Shown piece by piece: positions 1 to 7,942 of a DNA stretch of 64,000 nt. A model generated the notes under the pieces. The model had not been told where the DNA came from, did no database searches, and was given only the letters and a program-made list of their open reading frames with translations. Both the position numbers and the translations under genes were made by a program. Each line of letters starts with the position of its first letter. Within the stretch, counting starts at the first letter, position 1. The DNA comes from LMDS01 sp039930465 (GTDB lineage: Bacteria > Pseudomonadota > Gammaproteobacteria > Burkholderiales > Burkholderiaceae_C), in assembly GCA_039930465.1 (NCBI GenBank), contig JBDTTU010000005.1, forward strand, positions 29,643 through 93,642, given 5' to 3'.

Positions 1-687
1 CAGTTTGGCAACGCGTGCATCGAGTGATTCGAGCAGCCATTGCACGGCGTCGAGTGCCGCGCGGTGCCCGAGCTTCTCGTCTTTCACCTGGAGCAGATCG
101 GCGAACTCCATGCCAAGCCAGAACTCCGACAGCCAGCAGGCGATGACCTCGGCGGTGAACGGCGCCGGCAAGGCAACGCCATGGGCCTCGCAGGCATTCA
201 AAGCCTCTCGCACCGCGCCCTGCACCAGTTGCTTCCAGGCGAGCAGGCGCGGCAGGAATTTCTCTCGCAGTTCGGCGTTGCCGAGGCTCGCCGCCCACAA
301 TTCGGCCTGCACCCGCACGAAGCCCGACGCCAGGTCGCTCTCGTAGAAACGCCGCGCTTCAGCCCACTTCTGCGCAAACCCACCTGGCGCGCCATACATC
401 GCCTGCTGGCGCTCCAGCAAGCGGCGATTGGCTGCGTCGAGCACCTCGATGACCAACTGGTCCTTGGTGCGGAAGTGGTAGTTGATCAGTGCGTGGTTGA
501 CACCCGCGTCTTTTGCGATTTCGCGCACGCTCAGGGCCGCGTAGCCCTCGGTGGCGAGGCGGCGAAACGCAGCGTCGAGGATCTTGCCCTTGGTTTGCCC
601 GACGTCAGCATCGGCGAGCGGCCGCTCGCTGGCCGGGGCGGGCGTTTGGCGTGCAGTCGGGGCGTCTTTTTTCATATTTGAACAACT
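1..687 (-). CDS. TetR family transcriptional regulator (3' end outside window)
   Basis: The N-terminal helix-turn-helix is clear (about residues 25-70: KILDAAFRRLATEGY, then VREIAKDAGVNHALINYHF), followed by a helical ligand-binding domain that is still open at position 1. The start is odd. No in-frame ATG or GTG exists between the in-frame stop at 721-723 and the HTH. The only ATG there (675-677) is one base out of frame and is followed by runs of six A and six C. Candidate starts are TTG at 685-687 (used here) or 706-708, or the ATG if one base is missing from a homopolymer. A long inverted repeat covers the start region, which suggests autoregulation. The target is unknown. The TetR assignment is secure; the start is not. 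Confidence 0.85.
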
Positions 688-709
688 GGATTAAACAGTC
701 GTTCAAACT
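679..709. promoter_or_regulatory. Inverted repeat, probable TetR operator
   Basis: Two 12-base arms (679-690 and 698-709) are reverse complements except at one position, separated by 7 bases. The outer part of each arm is TTTGAAC / GTTCAAA. It sits at the 5' end of the TetR gene, where a self-regulating TetR protein would bind. No other gene starts nearby on the right except the far end of the ABC operon. The operator role is inferred from position and symmetry. Confidence 0.6.
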
Positions 710-876
710 ATAGGCGCAATTCAAACCCGTGTCAAGAAGTGCGGCGGGCAGAGCGCATGCAGACCTGTTGCGGGCAAAGGCGCGCGCGCAGGAGCAGCAG
801 GGCCGAAGAATGATCCGCGACGCGGTTCAGCGCTTGCGAACAGGGTGACACGGCGAGCCCATCCCGGGCCGCAGGC

Positions 877-1752
877 TCACTCCTTGACCGAACCCGTCAT
901 CCCCGACACGTAGTACTCGACGAAGAACGAGTACACGAAGGCCACCGGCAGCGAGCCGAGCAAGGCGCCCGCCATCAAGGGCCCCCATTGGTAGACGTCG
1001 CCCTGCACGAGTTCGGTGACGACGCCGACCGGCAGGGTCTTGGATTCGGACGACGACACGAACGTGAGCGCATAGATGAATTCGTTCCACGACAGCGTGA
1101 ATGCGAAGATGCCGGCCGAGATCAAGCCCGGCACCGCCAGTGGCAAGACGATCTTCACGAGGATCTGCCAGCGGCTCGCGCCGTCGATCAGCGCACATTC
1201 TTCGAGCTCGACCGGGATGGAACGGAAGTAGCCCATCAGCAGCCAGGTGCAGAACGGGATCAGGAAGGTCGGGTAGGTCAGGATCAGCGCCCAGCGCGTG
1301 TCGAACAGGCCGAGCTTGAACACCACGTTGGCCAGCGGGATGAACAAAATCGACGGCGGCACCAGGTAGGCCAGAAAGATCGCCAGCCCGACGTGCTTGG
1401 AGCCGCTGAAGCGCAGCCGTTCGATCGCGTAGGCCGCAAGCACCGAGGCCACCAGCGAGAAGCCGGTGGCCACCACGGAGACCAGCACGGTGTTCCAGAG
1501 CCAGCCCGGAAACGAGGTCTCGAACAGCAGCTTGTGGAAGTGCGCGAGCGTCGGGCCGATGACCCAGAACGGATTGCCGTCGCGCGACAGCAATTCGGCA
1601 TCGGGCTTCACCGAGGTGATCGCCATCCAGTAGAACGGGAAAAGCAGCACGATCAGGAACACCACCAGTGGCAGGTACACCGTGACCGCGCGGCGTGGCA
1701 CGGATTCGAGAAAACTCATGCCTTCGGAGTCGACGCCTTTGTCCTGGCTCAT
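877..1752 (-). CDS. Carbohydrate ABC transporter permease, MalG/UgpE type
   Basis: This 291-residue inner-membrane protein has about six hydrophobic segments. The permease EAA loop is visible near residues 190-210 (VELEECALIDGASRWQILVK), the cytoplasmic segment that docks on the ATPase. Size and loop fit the second permease of CUT1 importers. The ATG at 1750-1752 overlaps the stop of the upstream permease in an ATGA junction, so translation is coupled. It is the last gene of the ATPase, binding protein, permease, permease operon. The substrate is not readable from the sequence. The neighbouring sugar-acid enzyme genes make a sugar acid, polyol or related glycoside plausible. Confidence 0.93.
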   Translation of the reverse strand: MSQDKGVDSEGMSFLESVPRRAVTVYLPLVVFLIVLLFPFYWMAITSVKPDAELLSRDGNPFWVIGPTLAHFHKLLFETSFPGWLWNTVLVSVVATGFSLVASVLAAYAIERLRFSGSKHVGLAIFLAYLVPPSILFIPLANVVFKLGLFDTRWALILTYPTFLIPFCTWLLMGYFRSIPVELEECALIDGASRWQILVKIVLPLAVPGLISAGIFAFTLSWNEFIYALTFVSSSESKTLPVGVVTELVQGDVYQWGPLMAGALLGSLPVAFVYSFFVEYYVSGMTGSVKE

Positions 1753-2651
1753 TTGTCGGACCCGCCCTGTTGCCACGCACGGCGCTGCAAGCCGAAGAAG
1801 CTGAACATGATGCAGGCCAGCAGGAACGGCACCATCGCGATGGCAATCGCCGCGCCTTCGCCGAGCGCACCCCCGTTGATCGCCCGCTGGAATGCCAGTG
1901 TGGCCATCAGATGGGTTGCGTTGAGCGGGCCACCCCGCGTGATCACGTAGATCAACTGGAAGTCGGTGAAGGTGAACAATACCGAGAACGTCATGACCAC
2001 CGCGATGATCGGCGTCAGCAGCGGCAGCGTGACATGGCGGAACTGCTGCCAGCGCGAAGCTCCGTCGATCGCCGAGGCTTCGTAGTACGACGGCGAGATC
2101 GTCTGCAAGCCGGCGAGCAGCGTGATCGCGACGAACGGCACGCCGCGCCAGACGTTGGCGGCGATGACCGAGAAGCGCGCGTTCCACGGTGAGCCGAGGA
2201 AGTCGATGTAAGTGTCGATCAGCCCCATCTTCACCAGCGCCCAGCTGATGATCGAAAACTGCGAATCGTAGATCCACCAGAACGCGATCGCCGACAGCGC
2301 GGTCGGCACGATGTAGGGCAGCAGGATCACCGCGCGGAAGAAGGTCTTGAACCGGATGTTGCGGTTCAGCAGCAATGCCAGCCACAGCCCGAGGCCGAAC
2401 TTCAGGATGCTGGCGATCGTGGTGTAGAAAAGCGTGTTGAACAGCGCCAGCCGCGTGACGCTGTCGCCCCAGAGAAACTCGTAGTTCTCCAGGCCGATCC
2501 ATTCGCCCGAACGGCCGACCTTGGCGTCGGTGAAGCCCAGCCACACGCCGAGACCGAGCGGGTAGGTGAGGAAAAGCAGCAGCAACACCGCCGCCGGCAG
2601 CATGAACAGGAGCCCGAGCCCGTTGCGACTGTTTTGCAGCCTCTCAAACAT
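1749..2651 (-). CDS. Carbohydrate ABC transporter permease, MalF/UgpA type
   Basis: This 300-residue protein has six predicted membrane segments, starting with a strongly hydrophobic stretch near residues 12-30 (GLLFMLPAAVLLLLFLTYPL). An EAA loop is visible near residues 195-215 (YYEASAIDGASRWQQFRHV). I chose ATG 2649-2651 (MFERLQ) over an upstream in-frame ATG because the extra residues are not hydrophobic and do not look like permease sequence. It would form a heterodimeric channel with the next gene, whose start it overlaps by four bases. A strong hairpin lies just upstream, between it and the binding-protein gene. Confidence 0.93.
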   Translation of the reverse strand: MFERLQNSRNGLGLLFMLPAAVLLLLFLTYPLGLGVWLGFTDAKVGRSGEWIGLENYEFLWGDSVTRLALFNTLFYTTIASILKFGLGLWLALLLNRNIRFKTFFRAVILLPYIVPTALSAIAFWWIYDSQFSIISWALVKMGLIDTYIDFLGSPWNARFSVIAANVWRGVPFVAITLLAGLQTISPSYYEASAIDGASRWQQFRHVTLPLLTPIIAVVMTFSVLFTFTDFQLIYVITRGGPLNATHLMATLAFQRAINGGALGEGAAIAIAMVPFLLACIMFSFFGLQRRAWQQGGSDK

Positions 2652-2712
2652 CAAATGATCGTCCGGTTGAGTTCGCCAGATGCGGGCGCTGACGCACCGC
2701 ACGCCCGCCAGA

Positions 2713-2741
2713 TCGAACGTCACGCATTGCGTGACGTTCGA
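2713..2741 (-). repeat. Perfect intergenic hairpin between binding protein and permease genes
   Basis: The two arms (2713-2726 and 2728-2741) are perfect 14-base reverse complements around a single central base. In RNA this gives a 13-bp stem with a 3-base ATT loop. No U-tract follows on the minus strand. It lies after the binding-protein stop (2781) and before the permease start (2651). That is where importer operons often carry a hairpin that protects the abundant binding-protein mRNA or limits read-through. This role is inferred. Confidence 0.7.
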
Positions 2742-2780
2742 ACGAGGCAAGCGCTTGCGGCACCGCAGGTGTCGGCAATA

Positions 2781-4109
2781 TCAGACTTTGTAGTAGCGCT
2801 CGGCGCGCTTTTGCGCGCGTTCGACCGCTTCCTTCGGCGTCTTCGCGCCGCTGATCGCTTCGGCCACCATGTTGACCATGATGAAGTCGGCGGCGGCGCC
2901 GGCCGACGCGTAGCCCAGCTTCCCGGCATAGCCCGCCGGGCGCAGGTTCTTCACTGCGTCGCGGTATGGCGTGTTCTTCGGATCCGAAGTCCAGATCGCG
3001 CTCTTTGCGTAGGCCGCCAGCGGCGGCGCCACATAACCTTGGGCGCCGGTCAGCCAGGGGTCGAATTGCTCCTGCTCCATCATGAACTGCAGAAATGCCT
3101 TGGACGCCTGCGGGAACTTGGTGTACTTCATGATCATCTGGTTGAAGTACAGGTGCGACTCGGTCGGTACACCCACCGGCCCGATCGGGAACGACGCGTG
3201 CTGGATGTCCTGCGCCATCTCCTTGAGCTTCGGATCGGGTGAGTTCTTGGCCGCGACGTAGATCGAGATGCCGTTGTTCGTGACCGAGATCTGGCCATCG
3301 AGGAAGGCCTTGTTGTTGTTCGAGTCGAGCCACGACAGCGTGCCCGGGATGAAGGTGGCATACAGCTCCTTGCCGTACTCAAGTGCCTTGAGCGTCTCGG
3401 CGCTGTCGATCACGACCTTGTTGCTGGCGTCGACGAGCTTGCCGCCGAACGCCCAGACCAGCCAGTTGCACCACAGGCCGTCGCCAGTCGCGTTGCCGAG
3501 CGCCATGCCGCCGGGCATGCCTTTTTCCTTGACCGCCTTGAACATCTTCAGGAAAGCATCCGTGTCCTTCGGGAAGGCGTCGAATCCGGCCGACTTCAGC
3601 ACGCTCTCGCGGTAGACCATCATCGAGCCGGCCGAGCCCAGCGGCAGTGCGATCCAGTGCTTGCCGTCCGGGCGGTTGAAGTCTTCGCCGGCCTTGTACC
3701 AGCCACCGTACTTCTTGCCCAGGTACTCGGCCAAGTCGGTCACGTCGAGCAGCTTGTCGGGGTAGAGGTTGGCGTCGTCGTTGGTCGACAGGATGATGTC
3801 GGGGCCGGCGCCGGTGTTGGCCGCCACCGCCGCTTTCGGCCGCACGTCTTCCCAGCCCTCGTTGTCGACACGAACCTCGATGCCGGTCTTGTCGGTGAAC
3901 TTCTTGACGTTGATCATGTAGGCGTCGATATCGCCCTGCACGAAGCGGCTCCAGCGCAGAACGCGCAGCTTGGCACCCTTTTCGGGCTTGAGCGCCAGTG
4001 TCTGCGCGTGCACTGCAGGTGCGAACACCGCAGCGCCCGTGCCAACAGTGGCCGCCGCGGCGGCGCCGGCGGAGCTCTCGAGAAACTTGCGGCGATTGAA
4101 TTCGGTCAT
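2781..4109 (-). CDS. ABC transporter substrate-binding protein, Tat-exported, family 1
   Basis: This 442-residue periplasmic solute-binding protein of the COG1653 (MalE/UgpB-like) type opens with a twin-arginine signal: NRRKFLES at residues 5-12, then a hydrophobic Ala-rich stretch and an AHAQ-like cleavage site near residue 36. Tat export implies folding before secretion, which is less common for CUT1 binding proteins. Mature length and the WARYPDK-like, Trp-rich ligand region fit the family. A good Shine-Dalgarno (AGAAGGAG) precedes the ATG at 4107-4109. It lies between the ATPase and the two permeases in one minus-strand operon. The ligand is unknown; a sugar acid or polyol is inferred from the neighbouring enzymes. 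Confidence 0.92.
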   Translation of the reverse strand: MTEFNRRKFLESSAGAAAAATVGTGAAVFAPAVHAQTLALKPEKGAKLRVLRWSRFVQGDIDAYMINVKKFTDKTGIEVRVDNEGWEDVRPKAAVAANTGAGPDIILSTNDDANLYPDKLLDVTDLAEYLGKKYGGWYKAGEDFNRPDGKHWIALPLGSAGSMMVYRESVLKSAGFDAFPKDTDAFLKMFKAVKEKGMPGGMALGNATGDGLWCNWLVWAFGGKLVDASNKVVIDSAETLKALEYGKELYATFIPGTLSWLDSNNNKAFLDGQISVTNNGISIYVAAKNSPDPKLKEMAQDIQHASFPIGPVGVPTESHLYFNQMIMKYTKFPQASKAFLQFMMEQEQFDPWLTGAQGYVAPPLAAYAKSAIWTSDPKNTPYRDAVKNLRPAGYAGKLGYASAGAAADFIMVNMVAEAISGAKTPKEAVERAQKRAERYYKV

Positions 4110-4159
4110 GGTGTGTCTCCTTCTGTGATCAGGCTGTTTTTGACGCGGGAAAGGAAAGA

Positions 4160-5233
4160 TCAGGCGGCCAGGCGCCGGCCGCTCGCCGCATCGAACAGAT
4201 GCGCGCGCTGCAGGTCGGGCAGGAGGTGGATCGTGCTGCCGGGGGCGAAGTCGTGGCGCTCGCGGAACACGGCCGACAACTCGATGCCTTCATGGCGGCA
4301 GGCGACGAAGGTGTCCATGCCGGTCGGCTCCATCACGGCGACCTTGGCCGGGATGCCTCCGGCATCTACCAGCGTCAGGTGCTCGGGCCGCGTGCCGAAG
4401 ACGACCGGCTGCCCGTCGACGCCGCCGGTGCGCTGTGGCGCATCGAGCCGGGTGCCATCCTTGAGCTCGATCTGCGCCGCGCTCGCTGTGCGGCGCAAGG
4501 TGCCCGGCAGGAAATTCATGGCCGGCGAACCGATGAAGCCGGCGACAAACTGGTTTGCCGGGTGGTCGTACAGATCGAGCGGCCCGCCGGTCTGTTCGAT
4601 GCGGCCATCGCGCATCACGACGATCTTGTCGCCCATCGTCATCGCCTCGATCTGGTCGTGCGTGACGTAGATCGAGGTGGTCTTCAGTCGCTGGTGCAGT
4701 TCTTTCAGCTCGCTGCGCATCGCCACGCGCAGCTTGGCGTCGAGGTTCGAGAGCGGCTCGTCGAACAGGAAGACCTGCGGGTCGCGCACGATCGCACGCC
4801 CCATCGCCACGCGCTGCCGCTGCCCGCCCGAGAGCTGGCGCGGGTAGCGGTCGAGCAAGGCGTCGAGCGCCAGGATCTCGGCCGCGCGGCCCACCTTGGC
4901 GTCCATCGTGGCCTTGTCCATCTTGACCAGCGTGAGCGAAAACGCCATGTTCTGGCGCACCGTCATGTGCGGATACAGCGCGTAGTTCTGGAACACCATC
5001 GCGATGTCGCGCTCCTTCGGTTGCAGCTCGTTCACGCGCCGGTCGCCAATGCGGATTTCGCCGCCGTTGATCTGCTCGAGCCCGGCGATCATGCGCAGCA
5101 GCGTGCTCTTGCCACAACCCGACGGGCCGACCAACACGGTGAACGACCCATCGTCGATGTCGATGTCGACTCCGTGCAGAATCGGCACCGCGCCGAAGCT
5201 CTTCTTGACCGCTTGAATGGTGACGCTGGCCAT
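4160..5233 (-). CDS. Carbohydrate ABC transporter ATPase, MalK/UgpC type
   Basis: This 357-residue cytoplasmic ATPase has Walker A GPSGCGKST (about residues 37-45), signature LSGGQRQRVAMGRA (about 133-146), Walker B VFLFDEPLSNLD and the switch His in YVTHDQ. The C-terminal third is the TOBE-like regulatory extension of the MalK/MsmK group. I chose ATG 5231-5233 (MASVTIQ) because it begins the canonical ABC fold; upstream in-frame codons are low-complexity. It is the first gene of the importer operon and is divergent from a FadR-type regulator 180 bp away. In this family the ATPase can be shared among several importers, so its partner set may be wider than this operon. Confidence 0.95.
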   Translation of the reverse strand: MASVTIQAVKKSFGAVPILHGVDIDIDDGSFTVLVGPSGCGKSTLLRMIAGLEQINGGEIRIGDRRVNELQPKERDIAMVFQNYALYPHMTVRQNMAFSLTLVKMDKATMDAKVGRAAEILALDALLDRYPRQLSGGQRQRVAMGRAIVRDPQVFLFDEPLSNLDAKLRVAMRSELKELHQRLKTTSIYVTHDQIEAMTMGDKIVVMRDGRIEQTGGPLDLYDHPANQFVAGFIGSPAMNFLPGTLRRTASAAQIELKDGTRLDAPQRTGGVDGQPVVFGTRPEHLTLVDAGGIPAKVAVMEPTGMDTFVACRHEGIELSAVFRERHDFAPGSTIHLLPDLQRAHLFDAASGRRLAA

Positions 5234-5413
5234 GGCCTGGGATCCTGGATTGATGGCGGGCAGTGCAGGCCGCCACGTGGCGCGCGGCCCCAATGCACAC
5301 TGCCGTGCGGCGCGAGTATCAACATTGCTGCGCGCCACCGCCATCAGGACAAACCGTTAGAACAAAACCCTAGGCCGCCGTGGGCGGCATATTTGTATGA
5401 TGACCGGATAACC
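5234..5413. promoter_or_regulatory. Divergent promoter region, importer operon / FadR-type regulator
   Basis: This 180-bp gap must hold both start sites. On the plus strand TATGAT at 5396-5401 resembles a -10 box and lies only 12 bases before the regulator ATG at 5414, which would give a nearly leaderless mRNA. I see no convincing -35. A perfect 6-bp inverted repeat with a 3-base loop (5374-5388, GCCGCC/GGCGGC) is a possible structure or binding site. The regulator probably binds here, but I cannot single out its operator. Confidence 0.35.
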
Positions 5414-6229
5414 ATGCTGCACCTGCCTGCCACTTTGCCGAATTTGTCGCCCGCCCCGACGCGGCTCGTCACCGAGCGTTTGTCCGACCGGCTCGCCGGG
5501 CTGCTGGGCGCGCAGATCGAGTCGGGCGCGCTGCGCCCCGGCGACCGCTTGCCCACCGAGCAGCAGCTCGCGCTCGCCCACGGCGTGTCGCGCACCGTGG
5601 TGCGCGAGGCGGTGCACCAGCTCAAGTCGCGCGAGATGGTGCGCTCGCGCCAGGGCTCGGGTGTGTTCGTGGCTCCGCCACCGCTGAACCAGGCGCTGGC
5701 ATTCGACCCGAGCGTGCTCGAATCGGTGCAGGCCGTGGTGCACGTGGTCGAGGTTCGCAGGGTGCTCGAAGGCGAGATCGCCGCGCTGGCCGCCGAGCGC
5801 GCCACGCGGGCCCAGGTGGCCGGGCTGCGCCGCGCGCTCAAAAACATCGACGAAGCCGCCGCGGCCGGCCGCGACGGTGTTGACGAAGATCTGGCCTTCC
5901 ACCGCACCATCGGCGAAGCCACCGGCAACCCGCAGTTCACCCTCTTGATCGGGTTTCTCGAACAGTACCTGCGTGCCGGCATGCGCATCACCCGCGGCAA
6001 CGAAGCGCGGCGCCAGGACTTCATGGACGCAGTGCGCATCGAGCACAGCGCCATCGTCGAAGCGATCGCGGCACGCGACCCGGCGCGCGCCCGGCGTTGC
6101 GCTACCGGGCACCTGGTGCACGGCGAACAGCGCCTGGTCGAAGGCGGCGTGATCACCGGCTTGCGGCGGCGCGCCACCGTGAAGCGTGCCGCCGCCACAC
6201 CCGCGCGCAAACGCGCGGCGGCACGATGA
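5414..6229 (+). CDS. GntR/FadR family transcriptional regulator (FCD domain)
   Basis: This 271-residue regulator has an N-terminal winged helix (about residues 15-85; LRPGDRLPTEQQLA, then GVSRTVVREAVHQLKS) and a C-terminal all-helical FCD ligand domain. The usual metal-ligand pattern is visible: EDLAFHRTIG, a later EHSAIVEAI and GHLVHGEQ. FCD regulators typically sense small organic or sugar acids. The tail is basic and Ala-rich (RRRATVKRAAATPARKRAAAR-like), perhaps an extra DNA contact. The start is ATG 5414, since longer readings run through the opposite operon. It overlaps the next gene by four bases, so regulator and enzymes are coupled. It probably controls this operon and the divergent importer. 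Confidence 0.92.
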   Translation: MLHLPATLPNLSPAPTRLVTERLSDRLAGLLGAQIESGALRPGDRLPTEQQLALAHGVSRTVVREAVHQLKSREMVRSRQGSGVFVAPPPLNQALAFDPSVLESVQAVVHVVEVRRVLEGEIAALAAERATRAQVAGLRRALKNIDEAAAAGRDGVDEDLAFHRTIGEATGNPQFTLLIGFLEQYLRAGMRITRGNEARRQDFMDAVRIEHSAIVEAIAARDPARARRCATGHLVHGEQRLVEGGVITGLRRRATVKRAAATPARKRAAAR

Positions 6230-6888
6230 GCATCGACGAACTGCGTTCAGAGATCTGCCGCGTCGGCCGCTCGCTGTTCGAGCGCGGCCACGTGCACGCG
6301 AGCGCGGGCAACATCAGCGTGCGCCTGCCCGAAGGCCGCGGTTATCTGATCACGCCGACCGACGCGTGCCTGGGCTTCCTGCAGCCGCACACACTGGCGC
6401 ACGTGAACCTGGAAGGCGCGCAGCTCAGTGGTGAGCGCGCCAGCAAGACCTTGGCCATGCACCGCAGCATCTACGCTGCCGAGCCCGAGGCGCACTGCGT
6501 GATCCACACCCACGCCACACACCTGGTCGCGCTCACGCTCGCCGGTGTCTGGAGCGCGGCCGACATCGTGCCGCCGATCACGCCCTATTACGTGATGAAG
6601 GTCGGCCACGTGCCGCTCGTTCCCTACCACCGCCCCGGCGACCCGGCAGCGGCCATGGCGGTGGCTGCCGCGATCGCCGCCGCCCAGGCCCGCGGCGCGC
6701 CGATCCGCGCCGTGATGCTCGACCGGTTGGGCCCGAACGTCTGGCACGACTCACCCACCAGCGCGATGGCCGTGCTCGAAGAACTCGAAGAAACCGCGCG
6801 TCTGTGGCTGCTGACCGGCCGCAGCGTTTCGCCCTTGACCGATGCGCAGATCAACGAGCTGGGCCAGACATTCGGCGCGCGCTGGTGA
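6226..6888 (+). CDS. Class II aldolase/decarboxylase, OtnC-like (3-oxo-tetronate 4-phosphate decarboxylase type)
   Basis: This 220-residue cytoplasmic enzyme is of the fuculose-phosphate aldolase fold. GNIS and the metal pair HTHATH (about residues 90-95) are present, and the following VALTLAGVW..PPITPYYVMKVGHVPL segment resembles OtnC proteins of tetronate pathways. OtnC decarboxylates 3-oxo-tetronate 4-phosphate to a triose phosphate. Two positions depart from the classical fold: where FucA/YgbL proteins have SSE/SKE (catalytic Glu) this has SKT, and where they have the third metal His in NHG this reads DRLG. This may be a normal feature of a subclade, so chemistry is uncertain. It is coupled to the regulator upstream. 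No matching OtnK kinase is in the window. Confidence 0.75.
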   Translation: MSIDELRSEICRVGRSLFERGHVHASAGNISVRLPEGRGYLITPTDACLGFLQPHTLAHVNLEGAQLSGERASKTLAMHRSIYAAEPEAHCVIHTHATHLVALTLAGVWSAADIVPPITPYYVMKVGHVPLVPYHRPGDPAAAMAVAAAIAAAQARGAPIRAVMLDRLGPNVWHDSPTSAMAVLEELEETARLWLLTGRSVSPLTDAQINELGQTFGARW

Positions 6889-6925
6889 GCCCGCGCCGCG
6901 TTCACTCACACGAAGGAGCCACTCC

Positions 6926-7942
6926 ATGAAATTGCTCATCACCGGCGGCGGCGGCTTTCTCGGCGACCGCCTGGCCCGCGCGTTGCTGGCCCGCGGCACG
7001 CTCGCCGGCCAGACGATCACACAGGTCGTGTTGACCGACATCAGCCCGCCTCGGCCCGACCTGCTCGCCGACCCGCGCGTGAAGGCGCGCACCGGCCCGC
7101 TGCTGACCCACACCGACGCGCTGCGCGAAGAGCCCTTCGACGGTGTCTTTCACCTCGCCTCGGCCGTGTCGGGCGAGTGTGAGGCCGACTTCGACCTGGG
7201 CCTGCGTTCCAACCTCGACAGCACCCGCGCCCTGCTCGACGCATTGCGCTTCAACGTGAACGCTGGCGGGAAGCCGGCGCGTGTGGTGTTCTCGAGCTCG
7301 GTTGCGGTGTTCGGCCCCGACCCGGCCGTGCCGCTGCCCGGCGTGGTCGCCGACGACACCTTGCCCGCGCCACAAACCTCGTACGGCACGCAGAAGCTGA
7401 TCTGCGAACACCTGGTCGCCGACTACACCCGCAAGGGCTACATCGACGGCCGCGCTGCGCGTTTGATGACGGTCACGGTGCGCCCAGGCAAGCCCAACGG
7501 CGCGGCCTCGTCGTTCTTCAGCGGCATCATTCGCGAGCCGCTGGCCGGCGTGGACTCGATCTGCCCGGTGGATGCGAGCGTGTCGCACCCGGTGTCGTCG
7601 CCGACCCGCACGGTCGAGGGCTTGATCGCCGTGTTCGAAGCGAGTCGCGACGCCTTCAACGGCCGCACCGCGCTGAACCTGCCCGCACTCAACGTGCGAG
7701 TGTCCGACATGCTGGAAGCGCTGGCACAAGTGGCGGGCCCGGCTGTGCGCGAGCGCGTACGTTTCGTGCGCGACTCCGCAATAGCCGGCATCGTGGCCAA
7801 TTGGCCGAGCGGTGCGTCGTCGAAACGGGCGGCCAGGCTCGGGCTCGTGCCCCACACCGGCTTCGCCGAGATCATCCGCCAGTACATCGACGATTGCGCT
7901 GCCGCGCCGAACGCCGATGTCACCCTGAAAGGCTTGCGCTGA
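6926..7942 (+). CDS. denD: NAD-dependent epimerase/dehydratase family, D-erythronate dehydrogenase-like
   Basis: This 338-residue extended SDR starts with the Rossmann motif TGGGGFLG (residues 6-13). The catalytic set is Ser near SSSVAVFG and YGTQK (about residues 153-157, YxxxK). The opening MKLLITGGGGFLGDRLARAL and the pattern after it resemble DenD proteins, which oxidise D-erythronate at C2 next to OtnC/OtnI/OtnK. A Shine-Dalgarno (GAAGGAG, 6911-6917) precedes ATG 6926. The stop overlaps the next ATG. Substrate assignment rests on resemblance and on the aldolase next door; other sugar acids or nucleotide sugars are possible. Confidence 0.72.
   Translation: MKLLITGGGGFLGDRLARALLARGTLAGQTITQVVLTDISPPRPDLLADPRVKARTGPLLTHTDALREEPFDGVFHLASAVSGECEADFDLGLRSNLDSTRALLDALRFNVNAGGKPARVVFSSSVAVFGPDPAVPLPGVVADDTLPAPQTSYGTQKLICEHLVADYTRKGYIDGRAARLMTVTVRPGKPNGAASSFFSGIIREPLAGVDSICPVDASVSHPVSSPTRTVEGLIAVFEASRDAFNGRTALNLPALNVRVSDMLEALAQVAGPAVRERVRFVRDSAIAGIVANWPSGASSKRAARLGLVPHTGFAEIIRQYIDDCAAAPNADVTLKGLR

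Noticed and set aside
4199..5400. Long plus-strand frame running antisense to the importer ATPase and into the FadR-type regulator
   Set aside because: It mirrors a clear ABC ATPase and is Arg/His/Val-rich; only the part from 5414 on is a real protein.
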